A DNA stretch of 64,000 nt from Nereocystis luetkeana. Lineage: Eukaryota; Sar; Phaeophyceae; Laminariales; Laminariaceae. Both the position numbers and the translations under genes were made by a program. Below the pieces are notes generated by a model, which worked only from the letters and a program-made list of their open reading frames with translations, did no database searches and had not been told where the DNA came from. Shown piece after piece: positions 1-12,784 of the stretch (positions are counted from its first letter, which is position 1; every line of letters begins with the position of its first letter). Location: positions 2,571,501 to 2,635,500 of the forward strand of contig JARUPZ010000006.1 in the NCBI GenBank assembly GCA_031213475.1, read 5' to 3'.

Positions 1-859
1 CTGCGGTGGCGGACAGGCGATGTTTGTACGAGATGATTCAAGCGTATTTCCCCAAACTGTGTCCGCCACGAATGTCCCAAGCAATAATAGCTACTCCAAT
101 GCCATAAAGTAGGCATCATGCTGATCCCCATGAACAGCAGAAGTGTTTGTGATACACAGTCCCTTCGTTAAGGGCTAGCGGCGAAACTGTGTCCCGAGTA
201 ACCGCAGACCACATGAAAGGACAAGCGCAGGCATGGATTTCCGTGATGAACGGAAACCAGGTTTCTCTGTATTGTTCTGAACCAGCCGGCTCAACTGTAT
301 CTGCTCCATGTCATTTCCATAGTGCATTTCGCGACAAAAATGAAAAAAAGACTGGGTACGGTCAACCTCAAGTGTATTGCGACGCTAAGAATCGATCCTA
401 CACCGAAGCTGAGACAGACGAAGGAGCCGGTTCTCCTGCAGATACTCCATGGCATATAGTCAGCACGTTTCGCATGAAAAATACGAAGATTGACTACAGT
501 ACGTCAGGCCGACTGCACGTGGACTATCGCGATAACAAACGTTCCTAATCTGAAACTTAAATCATATACTAAGTATCGAATTACTAGTAAACGGCAATTA
601 CGTACGCAAAACACGTTTCGGATATTGTTTTCCGCACTAAATACCAGCGCGATTCCAGTACAATTTGTGCAATGCATCTAATACAGATCTATTGCTGCAG
701 TATGGAACTCGGATGTATGAAAAAAACACACCTTGGACAACGTGACACTAAACGTTCTATGTTAATGTTACGCGCCAGCAAAAACAAACACGTAACATTT
801 CGGTATTGCGTTAATTACTTTCTGCATTTTCTGACCACATAGGGTTAGTGCGTTGTGAT

Positions 860-1190
860 ATTTGCGGGCGATATCCTAGTGTTATGTTCGAGTGTTGCCT
901 TGATCCCGTACTGACCGCAGTTGGTGTTACGATGTTAGGGTAGGCATCGCATAGCGAGTAACACGATGTTAGCGTGTTAGCGAATTTCCTTGTCGCTATC
1001 GTAACGCACGTTGAAGGGATAACGTAGACGGCCAATTAAACGTTAACATTATGCCATCGCGATAGCGATATCAGCCCGTAGCGAGTAACGTTATGTTAGT
1101 GTGTTAGCGGGATTGTTACTTGCTACCGTAATACCCTGTAGACGGATAACGTACACGGTTAAATAAACACGTACCCAACATCACCAGTGT
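860..1190 (+). repeat. Degenerate GTTAGCG-type satellite
   Basis: Repeated phrases such as GCGAGTAAC, ATGTTAGTGTGTTAGCG, GGATAACGTACACGG and AACGTTAACATTATGCC recur at roughly 170-bp spacing, which marks a decayed tandem array. The same array in copy B spans about 28960-29550 and has about 1.5 more units. No coding signal was seen. Confidence 0.6.
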
Positions 1191-2120
1191 CTCAACCCCC
1201 CCCAGAGAGCATTGGAACGGATCGAATGGAATATTATTTGCCGCATGAATTGGTGTTGATTGGTTGTGGGAAACGAATAGATTCCGTGCAGCCCGAGAAA
1301 AACAGTATATATATATATATCTAAGAAGAGGAAGAAGAAGTGTTGCACCCACTTTTCTTGTTTGGAAGGACCGAACACCCCTATCGAACGGGAACAAATA
1401 ACAGATTGTTTGATGTAGATGGACACTACCGAAGATGGATGCGGACACCAAATCTTCTTTGTCATGTGCAAAGGATACCGTTCGTCCCGATTCGGCTGGC
1501 GAGGCCTGGGATTCTGCATGAATGACCACGAAGAGCCTCGTTCCGTTCCGCTCGTTCCATGCTCTTTAGTGGGAGTTGAGTTAAGACATACCCTGACACA
1601 AGTAAGCAGATAACGTACACCCCCACTTTAACATCAACAATATGTTACCGCCCTATTAGCTCGTATGTGCGAGTATGCCGACTGCGTTTTAGATAGATAA
1701 CGTAGGTTACGGTACAGATGGATAATATACTGTGATGTAGATGGATAACGGGAGGTGTGAAAAAACACGGGACAGTTGACGCCAGCCATCTTATAAACAA
1801 AATGCTGAAATAACGCGAACGACGGGAGCCATCCTCCAATAAAATCGCTGTATTATCGGGAATCACGTCGCACACAAACAAGGTGAAGAAAGACACAGCT
1901 CGCTGCTCGCACACCCACAGTCACGCGACGATTGACCTTCGATCTCGACATGTAATCCACCCATGGTCAACGAGCTTCGTGCCGGGCAAGGCTAACGAGT
2001 GAGAATTATGGCCTCGGAGGTATCATTGGTATCCGTGGTATAGGGGGCGAGAGGTTGGCCGCGGCGTCCTACGCTCTTCGTCAAAACTTTCAAAAAGTTC
2101 TGTTTTATGCCAACGGAGAG

Positions 2121-2543
2121 GAATCGAGAGTTTTTGTCGTCTGAATTCCACACACCAGCTGCCAAATCGGTTTTGAGCAGACGCCTGGCCCACCCACGCC
2201 ACATATCACCGGCCGAAGTGTGAGAACTGTGACACTAGTGTGAATCGGAGCCTCTAATGAGCGCGCTTCATTCAGAGTTCGTGGCGTAATCGTTGGGTGT
2301 GTCGATCAATAATGGCAAACCTGAAAAATGGTCGATATCTTGGCATCGGAGAGGGGTCGAGATTTTTTGTCGTCTGTCTTATACAGACCAGCGCCAAATG
2401 ATTTTTTATCAGACGCCTGGTCAGCCCACGCCACATATCGCCGACCGAAGTGTGAGCACTGTGACACTAGGGTGGATCGGAGACCTTAACGTGCGCATAA
2501 CGTTCAGATTTCAGGACGGTGTCGTTGGTTTTTGTCGATCGAT
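2121..2543 (+). repeat. Diverged tandem pair of about 230 bp
   Basis: Two successive blocks (about 2121-2312 and 2354-2543) share TTTTTGTCGTCTG, CAGACGCCTGG, CCCACGCCACATATC, GAAGTGTGAG and CTGTGACACTAG in the same order. The same pair is present in copy B near 30493-30915. No gene is supported here. Confidence 0.65.
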
Positions 2544-3959
2544 GTCTGTCAAGGACTCCCAAAGAAGTTGGTTGATATAATATGTCAATGGGAATGACTC
2601 TAGTGCCTTCCAGAACAACAGGGGTTTTATATACATTACACGGCGCGCAATTCAAGCCTGCGTGAGCTGTCCTGTGACGTTAAAAAATTGCCATGGATAA
2701 CGTACTGGTGCGGTTCCCAGAAAATCATGAGGCGTTTTTTTGCGGGGATCCCTCATCAACATCCCCTGTTTAGGGGGTTGAAAATATGGAGGCGTTTTTC
2801 GGGAATGCCATGCTATCCTCCGCTCCGGGAATATTTTTTAAGGTATCCCCTACTGGAATGTCGGCTAAATTGGATAACACGGCTACGTTACGTTACTGCC
2901 ACACGCCGCTTTTTGAAGGGATCACGTATGGGCCGGCTAAAACTGCAACGTATCCAACGTACGTTAAGAGTTACGTTTTCCGAGCCTAAGGCAATTGGAT
3001 GGGGGGTCCAAATGAGGTGGTGTTAGTAGTGCTGGCGAGTATGGTAACCTTTTTTTAGGGTGTTATGTGTAACACTCCTCCTCCTAAGGGTAACAAGATG
3101 GTGGTGTGTTATGTCTTACTCAGCGTAGACAGTAACATTATGTTATCGTGTTTGTAAAGACGCGAATATCGATCTGGGCAAAAATATCGATCTCGTGAGT
3201 TTCCAGGTGACACTGTGTTGCCGCGTTACCGTGATCGCTCCTCCAGTGCTAAGACTATGTAACTGCGTTTGAACGTACCCGTGTTAGGCGTAGATAAGTT
3301 TTACCCGAGGCGTGAAGAAACCGCAACAGGCATTGGTACGAGTAACACCTACAGGTGTAACATACGAATCCTTTTGTTTTGTTTGCCGTATACGGACAAC
3401 ACTCCACACATACATCGGACGGGCCATGCTCTTTCTATTTTTTGTACCTACTGTAGCTCGTACAGACCAGTGTGTTATGTCATGTGTAGGCGTGTAAGTC
3501 ATGTATATTCTCCATACTATCCCGCGGAAAAGTGTACAGATCAAACAGATCCACAAGGATAGACCTGCGCGGATTGTATCAGATCAGAGTACAACATGCT
3601 AACAAACCCCGGCAGACGGTGCACTTTTAATAACATACCCACCCTCTTAGATTGCTACCACCGCGGAAAGCCATCCAGATCATTCAGATCGTTCAGACGA
3701 GCCCGGTATGATCCTGCACATGCCTCGTTTGATCCAGATCCGATACATAAGATATGTGTGTTGCGAACAGATACTATTATATTGTCCGTCGAATACTTAC
3801 GACGGTCCACACATTATTGGAGAGATCCCGATCCATACATAAACAAATTAGTTCCTACAGTTTTCGTGTCTTACTCATACGAGCTATCTTCACTGTGTGC
3901 ACATATTGTGCACGTAAACCAGGAATCTGTCTGCCCCGAAACGTTCAGATCATGAAGAG

Positions 3960-5660
3960 AGGATAGATAATCTGTCCGATACAGCATGTGAACGTTCCAC
4001 ACCTCGGACACGTCAGATCCCCTCTAGATTATTAAATGTATAAAAATAGGTACGATTGATAAGCACGATCTTCTGCGGGATCTACATCATTGTTGCTTTG
4101 TTGGGATCAATATTTCACTGATGGGATTTGTATGATCAATATCTTACACTACCAGGGTACACATTACACACGTTTTTCCTAGCATGATCCGCATACGTTG
4201 GATGTCGTTCACTTTGTGGGATCTGTATGACCTGCATAATCTGTTATTTGCTCGCGGGTGATTGTACACCAGTCAGTGCCTGTTAAACATGCCTACTACA
4301 GCAACTCACCCGCATTGTATACACATCGGAACCGTTCGGTACAGGCTGGGAGCTACGTTAGGGACATGGCAGCTCACCGAGCAAGGTGGTTGCAGCCACC
4401 CATTTTGCTCCCCTTCACAAGTAGACTACATACCATGTCACCTCGAGCGTCAAGCATCGCGGGTGTCGAGGGCAGCAGCAGCAGCAGCAGCTCTTCTAGT
4501 GGCTCTGCGGTTGCAGATGACCTCGGGTGGGGCCAAACCAGCATATATATATATATCCTGTAGAGCAGTCTAGGCTGGTCTACTGTGGTCGCGTGGGATA
4601 TATATGCCGACAATGCTGTTGGCAGAGTCTAGGTGGGTGTCGTACTTTCGCTTTACCTTTAAGATTGCCACTCAAGTGATGGCACCACTCTCGCGAAGTG
4701 GGAATTATACGTGTTGGGTGGAAACGACAATGACCTCTACAAAGCGCAGATTTCTGTTTGGCTTTGGTTGTGTTGGAGTTTCCAAGAAGGATATTCTCCT
4801 GAGTTTCATCTTTTAGCAACACTTTGCCGCCATTCATCTTACTACCTACCGGTACGAGGCAAGAGCATATTACGTACTCGACATACCTACGGACGGGGTG
4901 AGTGCATTATAACGGAGGGCTTTGAAACGCACAACTCCATTTTTCAGTGTGTAAGCTGTAAGATACTGGTACTTGTTTTTGCACACACGATTGATCGGGT
5001 CAAACATGCACGATCTATATAGCTCTTGTCTTGCACTCACTAGGTGAGATCTGCGTGATCTAGTTCATAATCACACGTTTTTGTTTTGTTTTCTAGGGGG
5101 CGTGATCCGTATGGTGATCCGTATGGTTCCCTGGAGCTGAATCAGGTTTGTTCCAAGGGAACTATACGATATACACTTGATATTACGCACACGTTACCCT
5201 GGGTGGGTTGTGGCTGACCTGCATGATCTGCCCATATTTGCCGAGTGAGTGTGATTTGTATGATCTGTGTGATCTAGACAATGCCTACCTGGTAACTAAT
5301 GTACGGTCTAAATATTATATACACTTTTTGTCTTTGGTGGGATATGTGTTACCTGCATGATCCGCAATATTTTTCGCCATGTATGTGTGGGGCTTCTATG
5401 ATCTGCGTAATCTAGACAACATCCAGATGGCACCGATGCAAACGCCTGAATACCTTGATAATCATACACATCATACTCACACTAAAATGGACCGGTATGT
5501 AAGAAGAGCTAGGTCATTCAGATCCCACTACTGTACAGTGGGTCTCCCATGTATGTGCGGAAAAGCTGATCATACAGATATCTGATTGCGGGTAAGAGTT
5601 GCCACTACTCTAGATTGTACATATCCCACACAGCGACCATGATCTAGACCCCGCAGGTCA
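3960..5660 (+). repeat. Region of degenerate GATCTG(C/T)(A/G)TGATCTAGA motifs
   Basis: Words such as GATCTGCGTGATCTAG, GATCCGTATGGTGATC, GACCTGCATGATCTG and GATCTGTGTGATCTAGAC recur irregularly about every 20-120 bp, in copy B as well (about 32330-34330). They look like a decayed short-unit satellite built on a half-palindromic GATC core. Between them lie ordinary-looking AT-rich bases. Confidence 0.5.
4258..4563 (+). other. Open frame with an (AGC)n run, kept in both repeat copies
   Basis: A 101-codon open frame with a serine run coded by AGC repeats. In copy B (32641-32952) the frame is kept: the indels are AGC and AGT triplets, one substitution is silent and one changes V to I. A GTGGGG donor-like site follows the DDLG codons. 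This could be an exon fragment. However, triplet slippage also occurs in nearby non-coding DNA, so coding status is open and no family is recognised. Confidence 0.25.
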
Positions 5661-7099
5661 CATTTGAACAGGGGTGTATCTACCCATCCATCCAGAAGGG
5701 CCTACCTATGCAGCGCAGGTCTGATCTGTGTGACTTGTGGAATATTTAAATCTCAAGCCAACCTGAAGTTGAAATACAGCAGTCAGCTAAGCTCACTCAC
5801 GTGTCGTTCGCCTGGTCGCCTGATGTACCAGACGTTGATGTGGTGAGTACCGTCCCGAGGAGGAAGAGCAGTACCGAGGCAGACGCCGACTTTGGTGCTT
5901 TCATAAACCTCATGACACCTTCGTTCCAGAAAAACACACAACAAAAAATGGCATGTTAGATAACAGATTCTGGTATATTTATGGGAAGACTATTAATAAT
6001 ATGATGCAGATGATCCGAACAGCGGGACAGTATAAATATACGCATGGCCGAGAGTACGAGAGCGTGAGTCGGCAAAATTCAATGCAAATCGAGCAGCGCA
6101 GTGGTGGAGTTCGAGCGCTGAATTGAGCCCACTGCCCAATCCAAACGAAAGCACGCAGACAAGAAACGATACCTACTACCTATGACCTGTGACTACAGCA
6201 GTGCGGCTTGTACAGGACGCCGCTGAGGGTGCTGAAAGCAGATCGTCCCACGTTTTTCACGAGCTGCGAGCTGACAGCGCTGGAAAGTTAGCGTTGGTTT
6301 ACAAACAATCGTGCTTAAGAAAAAAAAAAAACTAAACTGCTCGTGTGGCCGGCGAAAGAGAGATAAAACCAATCGAATTAAGTGTATTTGACCCTCCTTA
6401 GGTAGGTATACGGACACCCATATATATTCTGTATTAATTGCATGAAGAGAGAAATTGCTACCATCCAGTAGGCGAAACGTGCCTCAATCCTATTTTTTTG
6501 TTCCTGTCCACGGCCAAGCGCGGGATAATTTATGTGCCAAACTACTACTACTGCTGTATAACTATCCGGCGCGGGGAGAGCGGCAACGTCGGACATCAGA
6601 CAGGGGTGGGAACGATACTGAGGGTCTGACTGAGATGGGAGGCGACACCATGACGAGACGACCAGCACATAGAACAGGCTGACAAAAAATTCGGGAAAGA
6701 CACCCATAAATAATATTGCGGTGTGTGTTCTGTGATACTGATACCAGGTACCAGGTGAAATAAATACACGGCAGCTACAGCCGCAGCAATCCGGAACAAC
6801 TTGCCGCGCTGTTCTAGGTACGCCTCTACAATAATACTGACGTGGGTTCGTCTATACAGCACGTGCTCAAGAACACGCTGCGAGACGGGACAACCGCGAA
6901 CGAACAAGAACGAGCTAGAGGAGTGTACACATCGCTCTTGGGACGGCGGGACGTTTGGCGGCAAATCTCATTTCGTGTATTGCTGATATTCTCACTTGTT
7001 TGAAGTCTGTCCGAAGTCGCAGCGTGTCGTCGAGGAAGACGGGGGGCGTAAAGCGCGGGCTGGTGCCAAGATCTTGAGGCTGGTCGCACAGTCAAAGGG

Positions 7100-7453
7100 T
7101 CACAGATCCAACGGAGTCACTTGTTGGGAAATAGAGGGCAGATGATGGGCTTGAACTTTCTCGTGAACACCGAATCGAACGAAAACGGGTTTTTGTTGTG
7201 AGTGCGGTTGTGGTTGTGAGGTTGTGAGGAAGGTGGGAGGTGCCTCGGGTTTGCTGAACCAGCGCGCCGGGACTGTCACCTTCTCGCTTACAGCCGGGAC
7301 TGTCACCCTTTCGCTACATAAGAACTTGCCGAGGCTCTTCCTGCTTTGAGGATCTGCCGAGTACTTGGCGGATTGACGAGGATGCTCCGCCTGTTTTTGA
7401 AAGCTTGCATTCAAGATTCGGCGTTTTTTTGTAAGGGGGACCCGGCTCGGCAA
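7100..7453 (-). CDS. Candidate minus-strand coding segment with VSEKVTVPA repeats (copy A)
   Basis: A 117-codon open frame on the minus strand, rich in basic and polar residues, with two tandem copies of a 9-residue unit reading like VSEKVTVPA. Copy B (35769-36158) has three units and also a 9-base insertion, so both length changes keep the frame. That is the reason to suspect coding. Against it, the substitutions are not clearly biased to silent sites, there is no known domain and no confirmed start. It could be one exon of a larger gene. Confidence 0.3.
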   Translation of the reverse strand: MPSRVPLTKKRRILNASFQKQAEHPRQSAKYSADPQSRKSLGKFLCSERVTVPAVSEKVTVPARWFSKPEAPPTFLTTSQPQPHSQQKPVFVRFGVHEKVQAHHLPSISQQVTPLDL

Positions 7454-7736
7454 TAATAATCAAAGTTACGCCGCACATCCAACCTCGCTCGCTCGCCGGC
7501 CCGCCCACCAGAAGCACGAGAAACCGATATTGATCTGCCTTTCCAACTGGCACTACGCTCTCGCTCTCAAGAAAGTGAACCCTCTCAGGCTTCATCGTCC
7601 TCTACGCCAAGAACCTGCCTGTGTTGTCTTCGTCCACGTTCGAGCAAGAGGGGCCTGCTGTAAACACTTACTTTGCGGTGAGATTAAAATATCATCCAGT
7701 ATTTATTTACTGCTGTACGATATAAGTAGAATATAG

Positions 7737-7750
7737 ACCAGGTACCTGGT
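7737..7750. repeat. Palindrome ACCAGGTACCTGGT
   Basis: A perfect 14-bp palindrome followed by further GGTACC-type half sites. The same palindrome, or its 16-bp form TACCAGGTACCTGGTA, recurs at 36434-36449 and 50581-50596. Shorter forms are near 6744, 37600, 38030 and 60460. Role unknown. Confidence 0.7.
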
Positions 7751-7971
7751 ACCAGGTACCCGGTACCATGTACTCAGTTAATACCACTCCGTCTGGACAT
7801 GTAAGGACAGTTTCGACAGGCATATTTACACTCAACGTCCTTACAATAATAGCGCCGTGTTACGATTATCAGCGAGTGCCTCGAGCTCTCGAGCTGTAGG
7901 CGTAAAACACTTTCTTTACCTGAAGTAGTAGTATTCTTCTGAAGCCACGCGACCGACGATGTGCAGCAACG

Positions 7972-10900
7972 AGCGGAAACTGTCCTCGCGTGTGTGTCCG
8001 TGGTGTGTCGCGTGGTTGTGTCATCTTCCTGAGTCTCGTGTTGCCTCTCGACTCCAGATTGTCGTTGCTTCCACAAATGCTTGATGTGAAGTGCTGTGCC
8101 GCTCTTATCGCGATGATTCTGTAGTTTCACTGATAAACACCCACAACAGCAGCACAGTACAGCAGTACCTCGCTTGCTCGGCCGCGCCGCCGATGAAGAT
8201 ATTGCCAGGCACCAGACAGATCGGATCACCGTACAGTCCATCCATGTCGGTTTCAAGTATCTGCATCATCTGTGTCATCTGTACCATCTAGACAGGTTTC
8301 CACGGGGCTCATCTACAGCCTAAAACATATGTTTACACGTCGCAGTAGTGACCTTCAGGGTGTACTCTAAACATTGATATTGAATAGTCAGGTTATCATG
8401 CGTGCGGGCCCGGCTTTGTAAGCATATCGTACAGTAGCAGTACGCTGATCTGGTACGATCTGTGTGATGGATACATGTTTCCACGTGATGATGTGCGAGA
8501 CATACCCAGTATCTGCGGAATACATGCCATCGGAATACATGTCATACGTCCCAACGAAGTGATTTGTTTTATCTAATGGTCGATGAGAAAATGAGCGGGA
8601 TAATAAAAATCGATTCGGCACGTTTTGCGAGTAGCTTAGTGTCCTTCCTTGCAACTTTCATACACCCGTCCGCGAGACCGCCTAGTACAGAAGTTTTTCG
8701 CTGTATCCCCACTCCCCACATCCCGATATTTTGCAGATATATATGCCAGAGCAGATATGTTCATGAGCTGTAAGGCCAACCCAATGTTGCCGGGTTCACC
8801 GTAGGGCGGTATGATTCAAATGTATGTACAAGTATTACTAAAGTAGCTACCTGGTAGTAGTTCCTCGGTTGGATCTTTGCTATACCTTACAGTCCTTATT
8901 GTTCTGTCAACATATACCCAGCGCAATATTTTATTATGTCAGCGATGTGAAAGTAATGTGCTGTAGATGATACACCCCATTTAGTAGATCGTGATCTGGC
9001 CTGCATGTATGCGTAGTTTGATTTTCTCTCTTCTTTCAAACATTATTGGAAGAGGAGCGCCTGGAAAGGAGCATTATGAGGATGCGACGTGTTATCTTCT
9101 CGGCGGCTACCGGTGTTCTTCTCTTCGGTGTGGGGCCTACCACATCGACTCCTGCCGCTTCGTGGGAAAAAGCAAACCACACGTGAGTAAGCTGCCCGAG
9201 TTCGTCAATTTCACGTTTCTTTGAAAAACGAAAGACTTGTTCAAGTGTGCACGTAGTACCTGGGATGACAAACACTGTGAATCGTTTGGCATGTTGTGCA
9301 CTGACTAAGTCTGTAACAATGCCAATAGCTGATAACGTGCTAGAAACGTAGATTCCATACATTGGACACATAGCCGATCCCCACCTTGTGATCTACTGTA
9401 TAGGTCTTTAGAGGGGGGTAAATGCCTGATCTCTACGCACTGTATGACCTTCCGTATTGGTGGGTGGGAGCCGCACAGTCTACAGGATCTAGGCGTCTTT
9501 TCCCTGGGCTGGATATATACTAAAATATCAAGATCTCACACAACATGACATAATGTCAGGTGACGATTAATTAGTGTTAACAAATGGTCTGCAGTAGTAA
9601 AGCACATTGTGACCAATCCGGCGCAAGTAAACCCAATGTAACAATATCGTCAGGCGGCATCACCCCGTTATCGTCACTCTGCTACCGTCACCACCACCCA
9701 GCCACCGTTACCATCGTTATGTCACCGTGACCCAGTCAACATCACTCCGCTACATTCCCTTCATCATTGTCACCAGTTCGGCACCACGTAACCCTGTTGC
9801 CGCCATGCTGTCACGGCATCAGCGTCATCGTGCCGCACAGTATCGATTGACCGTAGCGAACCACGGAACGGAACTAACTGGCCGAATCTGGATCCGAGTC
9901 CAAACCAGTAGCTCTGTGTTTTCACGAAAGATACGCCCCGCCTGAACCACCTTGCGCAGCCATTAACGACGAAATGCTAACTCTCGCACGGATGATACTG
10001 ACAGGCTTGAAAATCATGACATCGAGGAATAGGCTTCGCCCTTTATCTACTGTAGTTCTTGCAATATCGGCATGCCTGGTCTAAAGGAGGACTGGGGTTT
10101 CGCACTGTCCCTGCAGTACTCTGGCCCCGATCATTCCACACGCTGCCGAAATGTGCAGCTTAGAACTCGCTACTGTGCAGCGGTAATACCCACGCGGATA
10201 GATCAGACTGCCCCTTCTTGATCAACAGTATATATCTTTCGAGGAAGACAGCTCCCTGCTCTATGCCATCATTGCACGATATAGCGCGCGAGCACCGGGG
10301 TATGTCTGCACAAGCTGGCGCCTACACACGGGAGGAGTCGTACGGTCTGCACGATCTAGACTTTGATTGGGAGAGGGGGGGGGGGTGTACGATTAAGATC
10401 AACATCCCGCACACCATTTGGCCAATTTGAGAGCCCTACGATACAACCCTCACGTACATGTTTGTCAAGGCGACAGGCGTGTGATACCACTCCTGCGTAC
10501 ATACCGGTACCTGCCTGGCGGTTTGGTCTAATACGACAGCATCTGGACATTAAGTTGTGCATGGGTAATCTGCTGCAGACACATCGGAAGTAGATATCCG
10601 CTTTACGGACTCTTTCTATTGTACTAACCTGCTTGTCCATGATAGCACTCACGACGCGTTGAAACCAGCCCAAGAGCTTGTATCACACGCACAGCTCAAC
10701 CATGGTCCTTACACCACACCTTGATGCATCGCAAGGTAGCACGAGCACGCGCTCGTTTAACATTACATGACGTCGGGAGGGAAATGCTCCAATATCTGGT
10801 AGAACTGCAGCCAGCCGCGTATCGTTCTACGCCGCATCCAGACCGTGGATTAAACTGTGGACCCGAGAGTTTTCTTCTAATGTTACGAGTGCGCATGAGT

Positions 10901-12784
10901 TGATGGGAAGTATATTGTGCATTGTGCAGGCACGAGATGGACATTCATAACGTTTACAGTTCTGGTTTTGTTTTAGCTGGCTTAGTTTGCCCTGTGACAA
11001 TAGAAATCCCACTGTGCTGCTACACAGCATACCACTGTAGTAGTCGCTACTGGTGAAGAGCCTAAATTCGTTGGATGGACACGACAACGTCCCGCAGAAC
11101 CTGCTGGGTTTCTACGGTTGTGTATCGTCTATCCTACTATCAATACCTGACTCACACGCCTTCTGCTTTGTGGAGGCTGTGCGAACAACATGCACATTCC
11201 ATTTGTCCATCATCGTACACTTTCTGACGACTTGGCACATGTATCGGCACTGGCCTTTTGAAGACCCCCTGCAAGCACCTCCTGACACGCGTATTGTGGA
11301 TTGTATATGATATCGTTTGTCCGAGTCGAGGGAGAGACAGACACTTCTCGCCACGAACAGATGCATGGATAGCAGCCTCCTGCGAGTTCTTCTCAGTATC
11401 CCACCGCCATTTGTTTCCCTGGCTCTCTTTCTCCCTGTTCCCAAGGTTCCTAACTAACAGCACCAACCGTAGAGGTGTCTCTGCAAGGTATGCTGTTGTT
11501 CCATTCCACTCCCCCAGATCGTAATGTCCAACTGCAAAAAAACGGAACCATGGAGCATACGTAACCCCGGCTATCTGGAAGTGTTCCCCCTCAAACGAAA
11601 AGAGGGTAGAAGGGATGGAAAGGAATTCGCGCTCACAAACGTCGATTGGTTGAGTAACCCTTGGTAGGGCTGATCTCGAATGCTGTGTATCCATGCGTAC
11701 GGTGATGAACGATGAACACGATGACACTAACAAATCTGGGACGATGCGCCCTTTCATGTACACGCCCCCCAATACATCCCGCCAGTCACTACACTATCAG
11801 TCGCCGCGCTTGTCACTAACCAATCTCGCTCGTCGTCCATTGCACACCTCGTTGTTACGTCAAACGTTCTTCGTCATGCATATCTTCGCCGTTCTTCATC
11901 TGAATCCTTGACAAGAATGCCCAGGCAAAGAGGGTTTATGGCAGGAACACAAACGAAATTTTCGCCTCAGTCGACAACACGTGGGCAAGAACAACTCCGA
12001 CCCTGTCTTCTACTACTACTTTTTCCGAGTATCACCAATTCGTGCTTGTCGGCATTCAAGGAGGGACCGCCAATGATCACGGGAAACGTCAGCGATGCAC
12101 CGACCTGAAACACGTCTGGAACCTACCGCTCATACAGGTCAAGATATCAACTAACGCCGCCATGTAATTCTAAAGATATAGTATAGGTGTCGAAAGGAAC
12201 TCGCTCAGAAATATGTTTGAAACTGTCGTCAGAATGTGTGCGTTGGTGGAAGGTTCCACGAAAGTGATCAGAATTTCATCGTAGAGTTCGGCGATCGTGC
12301 ATAATATTGAAAACCAAGTGAAAAACACCCTCAGTCAGCCAGCCTGCCAGAGACAAAGGAACCCCTGTGATTGCGGTCGGTCCCCTGCCGATCCAAAACT
12401 TGCATTCGCTGGAAATAATGTTTCGTCTTGGAAGTTGAGGATATCGCGTCGCTGTGGGTTCTGGTTGGCTGGAATCATTAAAAAAATAGTCGTATTGCAA
12501 TTGGAGAAACAGAGCGTGGTGGGGGATTTGACCTTGAACATCGTTAAAAACAAATAGATCGCTTGAGTTTTGCCCGTTGATCAGGGTTATTTCTGTTTCC
12601 TTGTGATAATGGTTTCCCGGGTGTGGATCGTATGAGATTCTTGAAGATGACCTGGTCATAATATTTGTGAATTTGGTTCGCCGATTGGCCCTGAGCGTTT
12701 TCATTTCTGTTTTCCTAACGTATCGCGTGGATTACAAATGATACTTTAGTGATATATTAGTCGGTTACTGACCTGTTCACGGCG
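7972..12784. other. Low-copy DNA without a supported gene
   Basis: Unique-looking sequence between direct repeat A and gene A+. It has poly-G/C runs (for example near 10374) and many short open frames. The longest is 206 codons on the minus strand at 11152-11772, a length expected by chance in a window this size. One exon-like block is listed separately at 8169-8287. Confidence 0.4.
8169..8287 (-). other. Possible first exon, unknown gene
   Basis: Reading from an ATG at 8287, about 39 codons give a protein-like segment ending ...GGAAEQA, followed by a GTACTG donor-like site at 8168. It lies just outside direct repeat A. There is no partner exon and no family match, so this is only a hint. 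Confidence 0.2.

Larger units (their letters stand above)
1..7971 (+). repeat. Long direct repeat, copy A
   Basis: Base 1 of the window aligns with base 28100 and the match runs to about 7971 (the partner ends near 36654). By eye the copies differ by scattered substitutions, small indels and two blocks of about 265 and 300 bp that only copy B has. The repeat may begin upstream of the window. No protein family is recognisable in it. It is built largely of degenerate short-motif satellites, with a few open frames shared by both copies. Its high similarity contrasts with the strongly diverged gene pair between the copies, so the direct duplication is the younger event. Confidence 0.95.

Noticed and set aside
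189-548. 119-codon open frame kept in both direct repeats (also 28288-28647)
   Set aside because: It starts with GTG, all four differences between the copies change amino acids, and there is no family resemblance. Conservation equals that of the surrounding repeat.
3596-3955. 119-codon open frame kept in both direct repeats (also 31970-32329)
   Set aside because: Four of five differences change amino acids, and part of the frame is made of GATC-motif repeat sequence.
11152-11772. 206-codon minus-strand open frame
   Set aside because: A frame of this length is expected by chance about once in a window of this size and base composition; no motif is seen.
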